Source of the DNA: CAJQQY01 sp964352225
Lineage (GTDB): Bacteria > Bacteroidota > Bacteroidia > Chitinophagales > Saprospiraceae
Length of the DNA stretch: 21,472 nucleotides
NCBI GenBank assembly: GCA_964352225.1
Contig: CAYGRM010000075.1
Coordinates: forward strand, 1-21,472
Direction: 5' to 3'
Positions 1 through 7,180 of this stretch are shown here, piece after piece. The translations under genes and the position numbers were made by a program. Each line of letters begins with the position of its first letter. Within the stretch, counting starts at the first letter, position 1. Under the pieces are notes generated by a model. That model was given only the letters and a program-made list of their open reading frames with translations. It was not told the origin of the DNA and made no database searches.

Positions 1-241
1 TGAGAAAATAGACTCAACAACTTGATTATGAATAAATAATAATCTTAGAAATTCTTACGGCGAGTTAATTATAGAAAGTATCGCCATTTATAAAAGTAGT
101 ATTTCTATTTTTAATCACCAAATTAAATAATAAAAATCACTCATATCTTAATTCAATATTCAAGTTATTTAAAATTTAGTTCTCGTTTCAATTTTCCCAT
201 CCCAATTCCCTATCTTCCCAACTTATTAAAACAGAACAAAA

Positions 242-648
242 TTGAAACGAAAAAATCAACTCAACCACAACCTACTCCTCGCTATTCTCATACTCTTTTC
301 CCTAGCGAGTTGCACCTCTGAAAAACATTCAGCATCACACCACCTCCCCATTTCCAAAAATCAACATATCGCATTAATCGGAAATAACCTCTGCTCTCGT
401 ATGCTCAACTCTGGGCATTTCGAAACAGAACTCCATCTGCGATATCCCGACCACGAACTCTTTATACGCAATATGTGTGATGGTGGAAACACGCTAGGAT
501 TTCGTTCTCACTCAAAGCTGATGATCTCTCCGAGGTAGTACCTAGCATTCAGTTTGGCTCTACCAAAAATCTAGCTAAAAAAATATTTATTTACAGAATT
601 ATTCTGGATGAAAAATTAGATGATTATAATGAGGCAAGTGAAGCCTGA
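242..648 (+). pseudogene. Truncated lipoprotein, N-terminal remnant of a large SGNH/heme-binding-type protein
   Basis: Starts at TTG (242). Residues 1-24 form a lipoprotein signal peptide ending in a lipobox (LASC). It continues with a segment containing IGNNLCSRM, GHFETELHLRYPD and IRNMCDGGNT. I recognise this as the first conserved block of the large Bacteroidota/Planctomycetes proteins that join an SGNH/GDSL-like domain to a propeller and a c-type heme domain, usually around 1000 residues. Here the similarity stops at about residue 91 (GFRSHS) and the frame ends at 538. A different frame (open 481-648) continues with unrelated sequence (DDLSEVVPSIQFGS... ending NEASEA) to a TGA at 648, directly before a terminator. 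I infer an internal deletion that fused the 5' end of this gene to the 3' end of another reading frame. The family assignment is from memory of the motif; that the gene is dead is clear from its length. Confidence 0.6.
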
Positions 649-660
649 GGCTTTGTAATA

Positions 661-702
661 CTTGGCACTACTCAGAGAGGTAGCGCCAGCTTTGTTTTTT
701 TT
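661..702 (+). terminator. Intrinsic terminator after the lipoprotein remnant
   Basis: GGCACTAC (664-671 region) pairs with GTAGCGCC (81-87 of the same line) with one mismatch, and a run of eight T follows at 695-702. It sits 12 bp after the stop at 648, as expected for the original 3' end of the decayed gene. From 703 to 845 I see no gene; a short open stretch around 734-786 is too small to call. Confidence 0.6.
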
Positions 703-845
703 ATTTTAAATTAGGGATAGGCCAAGCAGGATGAATATTGGGAAAAGAAAGAATTGAAAGTGTCGGATTATTTGATGGAATAATTTAATTAACCCCTTAT
801 TACCTTTTTCCAAAAACATCATCATTTTTTATTTTACATTTGTCG

Positions 846-1700
846 ATGATTTCCAAAGGAATAGTTTTTATCCTGATCGCTACTTTTGCATTTGCCATCA
901 TGAATGCAACTGCCAAAGAGTTGAGCGACTTCCATCCAATGCAAGTTGTATTTTTTCGAGCCCTCGGAACGTTTGTTTTCATTTTCCCAACAATGCTTTT
1001 ACGTAAAATTCGTATCGTTGGAAATAACCCAAAATTCTTATTTCTAAGAGGTTTTGTTGGAGTGATTTCTTTAGCTACTTTTTTTATGGCTTTACAGAGA
1101 ATTCCGTTGGGCTCGGCTATTTCGATCAGATATTTGGGGCCGATCTTTGGGGTGGTGATGGCTGCTCTTTTTTTGAAAGAAAAAGTAAAAGGGTTACAAT
1201 GGTTGAGTTTTGCCATTGCATTTTCAGGGGTGATTCTTTTGAAAGGATTTGATCTTAGAATTGATAATTTAAGTTTGGGCTTATTGCTGATTTCAGCTTT
1301 TTTTGTAGGAATGGTTTTCGTTTTGCTTCGTTATTTAAGTGAAACAGATCATTATTTGACGATCATCAATTACTTTATGGTCATGGCAATTATCGCTAGT
1401 TTATTTTTTATCAATCAATGGCGAATGCCCGTAGGCAATGAGTGGTACCCAGTTGTTGGAATTGGTATTTTAGGAATGGTCGGACAGGTCTTTATGACCC
1501 GTGCTTTTCAAACTGAAGATACAAGTGTACTGGCTCCTTTTAAATATATGGAATTAGTTTGGGCTTTGATTATGGGATACTTTTTGTTTGGGGAAACTTA
1601 CTCCTGGTTGCCATTTTTAGGAATCATTTTAATCATCATTGGAATGCTGCTGAATGTATATTCTAAAAATAAAAAAGGCAGCCCTCAAAGGACTGCCTAA
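846..1700 (+). CDS. EamA/DMT-family inner-membrane transporter
   Basis: A 284-residue, very hydrophobic protein with about ten membrane segments. It reads as two repeated EamA units (roughly residues 5-135 and 145-272), the usual size and layout of drug/metabolite transporter superfamily exporters. The second half holds the typical pattern of a short loop rich in G and E before the last two helices (FLFGETYSWLPFLG). The frame is also open from a TTG at 840, but I chose the ATG at 846 because it directly precedes the first membrane segment. A TAnnTTTG-like sequence (TACATTTG, 835-842) overlaps the start region and could be a promoter box only for an almost leaderless transcript, so I give it little weight. 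The substrate cannot be told from sequence; these proteins export amino acids, metabolites or drugs. It converges with the metalloprotease gene, and its last codons contain that gene's terminator hairpin. Confidence 0.9.
   Translation: MISKGIVFILIATFAFAIMNATAKELSDFHPMQVVFFRALGTFVFIFPTMLLRKIRIVGNNPKFLFLRGFVGVISLATFFMALQRIPLGSAISIRYLGPIFGVVMAALFLKEKVKGLQWLSFAIAFSGVILLKGFDLRIDNLSLGLLLISAFFVGMVFVLLRYLSETDHYLTIINYFMVMAIIASLFFINQWRMPVGNEWYPVVGIGILGMVGQVFMTRAFQTEDTSVLAPFKYMELVWALIMGYFLFGETYSWLPFLGIILIIIGMLLNVYSKNKKGSPQRTA
1671..1698 (-). terminator. Minus-strand intrinsic terminator inside the EamA 3' coding end
   Basis: AGGCAG (1676-1681) pairs with CTGCCT (1693-1698). On the minus strand the hairpin is followed by six T (complement of 1671-1676) and further T-rich sequence. 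It lies 41 bp beyond the stop of the M43 metalloprotease gene and overlaps the final codons of the convergent EamA gene. There is no T-run on the + side, so it serves the minus strand. Confidence 0.75.
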
Positions 1701-1739
1701 CTAAATGTATTTACACTTAGAATAACCCCAAAATCTTTA

Positions 1740-4700
1740 TTAGTTGATAATTAGACGTTTAGTGATTTGAGCGTTGTTTATGATTATTTCTACAAAATAT
1801 ACCCCGCTTGGGAATCCGGAGATATCTAATCTAGCAACATTACTATTCGTATTTTCAATATTATGATTAATTAATTTTCCAACTTGATTATATATTCTTA
1901 TCTGAGGTAAAATGTCATTTTCATTTTTCCCAAAAGAAATCATTACATGATCTTTTGCTGGATTCGGGAATAAATCGACCTCCATTTTTTCATCCATTTC
2001 AATGGCAATAATTGAAGAGTAAGTTGACGTTCCATCAAAATCGGTCTGCATTAATCGATAATAATTAATTCCTGAATGAGGCGTTTTATCCATAAAATCA
2101 TAAGCAATTTGTATGTTCGAATTTCCAGTACCTGCTACCATTCCGATCGCTTGGAATGAGTTTCCATCATTTGATTTCTCAATGGTAAAAAAGTCGTTGT
2201 TGATCTCATTCGCAGTTATCCATTTGAGTTGAACTTCTTGGTTTACTTTTTCTCCATAAAAATCTAATAACTCAATTGGCAAGGCATTCAGTCCCAATAT
2301 CCCAATTCCGAATCCTGAGAATCCTGAGGCAAATGTGGCTGTTACTTCGACATCATTAACATTATGAATATCTAATGTTGCTATCTGATTTTCGATGATA
2401 AAACTTCCACTATTGGAAGGATTAACTACAGAGATAGGATTATCTTTTACCTTGATTATTTCGAGGCTGGTTCTTGATTCACCAGTAGCAGTTTCCCAAT
2501 TTGTAACTTCTGAATCTGTGTAAAAAAGAGTTACATCAAAAGTTTCTCCAGGTGCTGGAGTATTATTCTCAGGAATAATTCTAAAAGTTTTGGCAGCGAG
2601 CGCATTTTCTGGATCATTGTTATTAAAGGCCACCGTACTTGCCCCAGCTGTAGCAGTACTTCGATCTACTTCTACCGAGGTGCAACCATAATCGTAAGCA
2701 CTATTATTTACCAAAGTTACCATGACATCGCCAGTCTCTGGATCATAAAAATGAACCGTTGAATTTGGGCCAAAATATCTTTCATCTTTATTCTGGCTAT
2801 TAATTGCAGTCAACACATCTGCCGGTGCTCCAATACTTCCTCGCAATTCAATATCATCCACACTCAACGGCGGATCTGTTCCCAACAAAGCATCATTATC
2901 CCAACGGAAAGCGATTTTTAAATTGGAAGCTCGATCAGTTTCACTTGGCAAGTCAACCGTTAAATTCGTTTCCAATAATTGACCTGTTAAAATTGGCCCA
3001 AAGCGATTCCAATTAGTTCCACCGTCAATGGAATAATATAGACTTCCAAAATCATATTGAGTATCCCCATCTTCTTCTCCAAAGCAGATATAATCAAAGG
3101 TCAATCTCAAATCTACTGCATCGCTTGCGTTAATTACTGGAGATTCTAACCTCGCCCAAGACTCCGTCAAATAATCATAAGCATATAAATTACCCGGTAA
3201 GTCTGTCCTAGAAATATAAGCGTTATTATTTCCAATCATTCCATTTACAGGTGTTCCCACCTTCCAATCAACTGCAGAAGCCCCACTTGTTGAAAATGTC
3301 CATGCGCCCAATCCACTATTAAATTGTTCTGAAAATAAAAGGGAATTGGCTATAATTCCAGCATTGTCAGGGTCAAAATCGTCATCCTTGATAATTAATG
3401 CATAGGTCTGATTAGTAAAACCTGCTTGAGCATCTCCTGAAGTAGTAACCGCATCAATAGTGATAGTTACATCTTCATTAATTTCTATTTCGCTATCTTC
3501 ATAAACGGTAATGGTGATCGTCTGATTAGCAGTTTGTCCCGCCAAAAATGTAACTGTACTAGGCGAAATAGTATAATCTAATAACGTCCCATTTTGAGCG
3601 GTTCCACTCAAAGTAAAACTTACCGTAGCATCTGCTGAAGGTGCTTGTGCTATTTTCAAATCAGTTGTTACGGTCTTTGTCAAGCAACTTGATCCTTCTT
3701 CCACCTCAAAGCTTTCCTCTACAAAAGTGATGTATGGTGCAGGAGGTAAAAGGGCTGGTGAGTTGGGCAATTCCATTCTTCGTGGAGAATTGGCCATGAC
3801 AGTTTGTGCCCGAGCTTTTTGGTCGTTGGTGAAAATATTCATGCAGTTGTCGTTCGTATAGTCCATGTAATTTTCATCCATATCAACTGAAGCAGTTGGA
3901 GGAATTCCACAGTTAGAAATATTATCAGCATCGCAACTGTAATTAGCTTTTTCAGAGTTAGGAGTATCATCACAAAAATCATCATCGTTACAACTACACG
4001 CAGGTGGAGCAGTTCCTAAATTACAACCTAATCCATCTCCCCAAATGTGTCGTAAACCTAACCAATGACCGACTTCGTGAGTAGCAGTTCGACCTAAATC
4101 ATAAGGCGAAATTAATACAAAAGTACCATCGTCAAATTCTGAACTACCAAAAGCACTTGCTCTTTGCACTACCCCATCAGTCTCAGCAGACTGTGGACTA
4201 TTAGGCATGCCATCGAGTCCAGAGCTTTCTGGAAATTGAGCATACCCTAATAAATTATCATCTGGTGCAGCAAATTTTACTGTCCACATATTTAGGTATT
4301 GAGTTGGATCCCAAATCGTATTGGGCTTAATGGTATTTTCTAAATCATCTCGAGTCGCTCCATCCTGACCAATGTTTACTCGATCAACTCCATTCGTTCC
4401 AGATCCATCAGGTGCAGTTAGTGCCATGACAAATTCTATCTCTAAATCTGCTCCGTCAGGATGAGTGTTATAACCGTTGGTATTGATTATTTTTCGATAA
4501 TCTTGGTTCAAGACAGTAATCTGAGAAAGCACCTGAGCATCAGTAATATTAGGATCTGTTCCCAAGGCTTCGCCATTGTGCAAAACGTGGACGACAACTG
4601 GAATTTGCAAAACTGTGGTTAAGCCTTCAGGCTGATTTTCTTGATCAATTTCGTATTGCTTAACTTTATCACCTAGCCATTGTTCGAATTGTTGTGGTGA

Positions 4701-4880
4701 TTCCAGAGCAGGATTATTTAATTTCCGAACTAGATCAACTTCCATCGAAGAACATCTGATGTGTCCACTAGGTCCAGGAGTTTGTTGATTTTTATAGTGA
4801 GTATAAGAAACTTGTGAATGTATTGTTATAGAAAATAAAAATAACAATAGTGTTACAAGTAGTTTGTGAAAGTAGTTCAT
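1740..4880 (-). CDS. Secreted M43-type zinc metalloprotease with Calx-beta domain and T9SS type A sorting domain
   Basis: A 1046-residue protein with a Sec signal peptide (1-23, ending HSQ). A pappalysin-like M43 metalloprotease domain spans about 90-370. The zinc motif HEVGHWLGLRH is at 268-278 (His268, Glu269, His272, His278), and a Met-turn sequence NYMDY is at 337-341. Several cysteines between 285 and 346 are typical of cytophagalysin-like enzymes. A Calx-beta-like domain follows (about 390-500), then a jelly-roll-like region (about 515-685), a less clear beta region, and the Bacteroidota linker domain beginning LPIELLDF at about 867. The T9SS tail is at about 968-1046 (FPNPAKDHV, then SGVYFV and a basic end). 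The protein should be exported by Sec, cross the outer membrane through T9SS, and be attached or released after tail removal. It lies 48 bp after the DUF6089 gene, probably in one transcription unit. All catalytic residues are present, so it looks active. Confidence 0.93.
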   Translation of the reverse strand: MNYFHKLLVTLLLFLFSITIHSQVSYTHYKNQQTPGPSGHIRCSSMEVDLVRKLNNPALESPQQFEQWLGDKVKQYEIDQENQPEGLTTVLQIPVVVHVLHNGEALGTDPNITDAQVLSQITVLNQDYRKIINTNGYNTHPDGADLEIEFVMALTAPDGSGTNGVDRVNIGQDGATRDDLENTIKPNTIWDPTQYLNMWTVKFAAPDDNLLGYAQFPESSGLDGMPNSPQSAETDGVVQRASAFGSSEFDDGTFVLISPYDLGRTATHEVGHWLGLRHIWGDGLGCNLGTAPPACSCNDDDFCDDTPNSEKANYSCDADNISNCGIPPTASVDMDENYMDYTNDNCMNIFTNDQKARAQTVMANSPRRMELPNSPALLPPAPYITFVEESFEVEEGSSCLTKTVTTDLKIAQAPSADATVSFTLSGTAQNGTLLDYTISPSTVTFLAGQTANQTITITVYEDSEIEINEDVTITIDAVTTSGDAQAGFTNQTYALIIKDDDFDPDNAGIIANSLLFSEQFNSGLGAWTFSTSGASAVDWKVGTPVNGMIGNNNAYISRTDLPGNLYAYDYLTESWARLESPVINASDAVDLRLTFDYICFGEEDGDTQYDFGSLYYSIDGGTNWNRFGPILTGQLLETNLTVDLPSETDRASNLKIAFRWDNDALLGTDPPLSVDDIELRGSIGAPADVLTAINSQNKDERYFGPNSTVHFYDPETGDVMVTLVNNSAYDYGCTSVEVDRSTATAGASTVAFNNNDPENALAAKTFRIIPENNTPAPGETFDVTLFYTDSEVTNWETATGESRTSLEIIKVKDNPISVVNPSNSGSFIIENQIATLDIHNVNDVEVTATFASGFSGFGIGILGLNALPIELLDFYGEKVNQEVQLKWITANEINNDFFTIEKSNDGNSFQAIGMVAGTGNSNIQIAYDFMDKTPHSGINYYRLMQTDFDGTSTYSSIIAIEMDEKMEVDLFPNPAKDHVMISFGKNENDILPQIRIYNQVGKLINHNIENTNSNVARLDISGFPSGVYFVEIIINNAQITKRLIIN

Positions 4881-4928
4881 AAGTGGTTTATTTTAAGTGC
4901 AATTAATAAGTGTAGTGTTTTTTGATTT

Positions 4929-5630
4929 TTATCTTTTCTTAAATCTTCTAGGTCGTTTTTGTACTTCCCAGTCTGCGCCAAATTCATAAGCAAAAGTGAT
5001 CGCAGTATAGGTGTACCAATCCTTTCTTTGAGGATTACCCAGCTGGCTAATTCCATCTAAATAATCAGTCATAGGTTGGCGAGTAGAAAATTCAGCACCG
5101 AGCGAAATTCGATCTGTAAGGTTATAGTAAAAACCAGCGCCGAGTGGAATGAGTAAATGATTTTTAGATTCAATTCGTCCTTCCTGATCTGGAGAATCTT
5201 TTCTCTCAATATTGGTTTGGGGATCGGTGAAAACGATTCCTATGCCGGCTACCAAATATGGGTGGAAGCCTCTGCGAGGAATTACTTTATTTCTAAATCT
5301 CCATTCCGCATTTAGCGTTACTTCTTGGAGAGAAGTCCTAAAAGCTAATCCCCGTTCTGCTCTCCAAGGTTCTTGCTTCACAAAATTATTGTCATCTCCC
5401 GTCAAGCTTGTGATCAAAATATTGGTACGAAAAGCCCACTTAGGATTAGATAAAATATAGCGGGCAAAAATACTTGAGCCTACGTTGAATTCTTGTGGGG
5501 TCCAAATTTTGCTAGAAGCAACATCTCCTTGATAATTTGATAATCCGATGGAGCCACCCAATTCAAAAGTTTGAGCAGAAAGAAAGATTGGGAAAATAAT
5601 TAGGGTTAAAGTGTAAATTAAATTTTTCAT
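4929..5630 (-). CDS. DUF6089-family outer-membrane beta-barrel protein
   Basis: A 233-residue protein with a signal peptide (1-19, LSAQ). Short alternating hydrophobic strands follow, with the family opening ELGGSIGLSNYQGD at about residues 22-35. I chose the ATG at 5630 because it begins the signal peptide; the longer frame from 5687 adds a non-signal 19-residue extension that runs into the promoter. The predicted barrel contains regularly spaced aromatic strand ends (PYLVAGIGIVF, LIPLGAGFYY, YTAITFAYEFG) and a basic C-terminus (RPRRFKKR). As I recall, the T9SS component PorG belongs to or resembles this family, so a link with secretion of the neighbouring T9SS cargo is possible, but paralogs with other roles exist and I do not assign porG. 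It is the first gene of the unit that continues into the M43 protease. Confidence 0.75.
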   Translation of the reverse strand: MKNLIYTLTLIIFPIFLSAQTFELGGSIGLSNYQGDVASSKIWTPQEFNVGSSIFARYILSNPKWAFRTNILITSLTGDDNNFVKQEPWRAERGLAFRTSLQEVTLNAEWRFRNKVIPRRGFHPYLVAGIGIVFTDPQTNIERKDSPDQEGRIESKNHLLIPLGAGFYYNLTDRISLGAEFSTRQPMTDYLDGISQLGNPQRKDWYTYTAITFAYEFGADWEVQKRPRRFKKR

Positions 5631-5673
5631 GTTCGTGGTGTTTTTGTTAAATGTTATTGTTCTTATGACATTA

Positions 5674-5743
5674 CAAAAATCACCCATTTTCTACACAACA
5701 AGCCTCTCATCTGATTAGGCCAATTGCATGAGAAAAAAAATAG
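5674..5743 (-). promoter_or_regulatory. Motif copy 1: two-part upstream element plus -7-like box
   Basis: Read on the + strand, CAAAAATC (5674-5681; 5 of 6 fixed positions of the Bacteroidota -7 box complement CAAAnnTA) is followed after 28 bp by TCTGATT (5710-5716), 11 bp, then ATGAGAAAAAAAAT (5728-5741). On the minus strand this is a T8 tract and box upstream of a -7 element, with a predicted transcript start near 5670 and a leader of about 40 nt before the DUF6089 start. Here TCTCAT and ATGAGA also form an inverted repeat. TTG repeats that could act as a -33 box are present in this copy only. Confidence 0.5.
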
Positions 5744-5797
5744 AATAGGAAAGATCTTGAAGTTGATTCCTTTTGGACTTGAAGATTACATTCAGCT

Positions 5798-7081
5798 CTA
5801 CTGCACAAATAGTTTTTGAGAAAAAGTCTCTCCACGCTGGAACTCTACTTGGACGACATACCAGCCACAACTCCAATCTTGAACTGGAATTTGTAAAAGA
5901 CTACCTCCCTCTAAATCTTGTTGGTAAGCGATTTGTCCATTTGCGTTTAGAATCTTTACGGTAGCCGCTTCGCCTACTTCTGAGCTTGACTTTTTTATAT
6001 TGATAAAATCAAAAGTAGGATTTGGAAAAACATTAATATTCATTTTTTTATTTTTAATCTCGATGACAATTATCTCACTATAAGTGTATTTCCCATCAAA
6101 ATCAGTCTGCTTTAATCGGTAGTAATTATTTCCTGCGAAAGGATCTTCATCTAAAAAATCATAATAACTATTTGAAGTACTTTCTCCTTGACCATTGAGT
6201 TTTCCTATTTCTAAAAAATTAACTCCATCTCGACTTTTTTCAATCGTAAAGAAATCGTTATTTATTTCTAAACTTGTCATCCAGTTTAATTCTACCGTTG
6301 CTTCATCTCTTTTTCTACCAGAAAATTCAACTAATTCAATGGGTAATGGAAGTGTAGTGTATCCATTCCACTCTGAGCCAAGTTGAAGGCCATCCACCAA
6401 TAATACATTCGAACTCCCAGGATGGCTATTCAAAATAACTGATCCAATATTATCAAGCAGTCCAGTTCCTGAAACCTCGGTTGCTAAAGTAGAAACGGCA
6501 GGTTCATTTCCCATAAAACCATCGCTGATGAATACAAATAAACTATCATTGGCCAATGGTTTAAATTTATATTTTAAAACAATATGGTAAACTGTATTTT
6601 CAGAAAAAGTCTCTGAGCTATTCACCCAATTGCTACTGTTATTAGTTTGTAATGCAGCTTTTATTACTCCTCCGTTCACCTCATCTCGATAGAATCCTAC
6701 GCCTGCAAAACTGGTATTGAAAATTAATTTTCCAATGCCTACTTGATAATCCTCTGAGTCTCTTAGATTATTCTTATCCTCTATTTTTGCCAAAAAAGAA
6801 AGATACGCAGATCCCGTAATCAAAGGATTCGCGATGGCATTATCTCTACTAATCGTACCGCCAGATGATTGAATTCGAACTACTTTTTCTTCGTTATTAG
6901 TAAAAAAATAATTCGTCAAACTCATGTTATCACTTACCACTTGAAAAGAAGTATTGCCTGACCATCCATTTTGTGGGTTCAGACTTCCAAGGTTCAAATC
7001 AAATATTTCTTCAAAGGAAGTTTGCGAAAAAACATTTGAAATCAGAATAACCGTCAGGATAAGTGTTAGTATGTTTTTCAT
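5798..7081 (-). CDS. T9SS-secreted protein with N-terminal jelly-roll-like domain
   Basis: A 427-residue protein with a signal peptide at 1-20 (VFSQ). An N-terminal beta-rich region (about 22-235) reads like a laminin-G/concanavalin-type jelly roll: an early GW pair, strands such as SAYLSFLAKIED, and a late VDGLQLGSEW segment. The linker domain runs from about 246 (LPIELVEFSG) to 343. The type A sorting tail is at about 348-427 (FPNPTFDFI, then SCGWYVVQV and a KLFVQ end). The linker is clearly related to that of the M43 protease: both contain EINNDFFTIEKS and QTDFDG, which points to duplication inside the genome. No enzyme motif is visible, so adhesion or matrix function is only a guess. The subtilase terminator lies between this gene and the one upstream. 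I found no convincing -7 box of its own. Confidence 0.85.
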   Translation of the reverse strand: MKNILTLILTVILISNVFSQTSFEEIFDLNLGSLNPQNGWSGNTSFQVVSDNMSLTNYFFTNNEEKVVRIQSSGGTISRDNAIANPLITGSAYLSFLAKIEDKNNLRDSEDYQVGIGKLIFNTSFAGVGFYRDEVNGGVIKAALQTNNSSNWVNSSETFSENTVYHIVLKYKFKPLANDSLFVFISDGFMGNEPAVSTLATEVSGTGLLDNIGSVILNSHPGSSNVLLVDGLQLGSEWNGYTTLPLPIELVEFSGRKRDEATVELNWMTSLEINNDFFTIEKSRDGVNFLEIGKLNGQGESTSNSYYDFLDEDPFAGNNYYRLKQTDFDGKYTYSEIIVIEIKNKKMNINVFPNPTFDFINIKKSSSEVGEAATVKILNANGQIAYQQDLEGGSLLQIPVQDWSCGWYVVQVEFQRGETFSQKLFVQ

Positions 7082-7130
7082 GTGTTTGATGTTTATTTTT
7101 CTAAAAAGTGTCCGTCTAAATGGGGGAAAT

Positions 7131-7170
7131 AAAAATCCTTAGCACGAATAAAATTCGCACTAAGGATTTT
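7131..7170 (-). terminator. Intrinsic terminator after the subtilase gene
   Basis: AAAATCCTTAG pairs with CTAAGGATTTT around 7132-7170, with an inner CGAAT/ATTCG extension, giving a long stem with one two-base mismatch. A T-run follows on the minus strand. It is placed 10 bp after the subtilase stop and about 50 bp before the next minus-strand start. Confidence 0.85.
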
Positions 7171-7180
7171 ATTTTATCCA

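Noticed and set aside
800..1216. 138-codon minus-strand frame opposite the EamA gene
   Set aside because: Shadow of the transporter: the + frame has clear membrane topology and family features, while the minus frame is K/I/N-rich without motifs.
4929..5687. Longer start for the DUF6089 protein at 5687
   Set aside because: The extra 19 residues precede a complete signal peptide and would overlap the predicted promoter box at 5674-5681.
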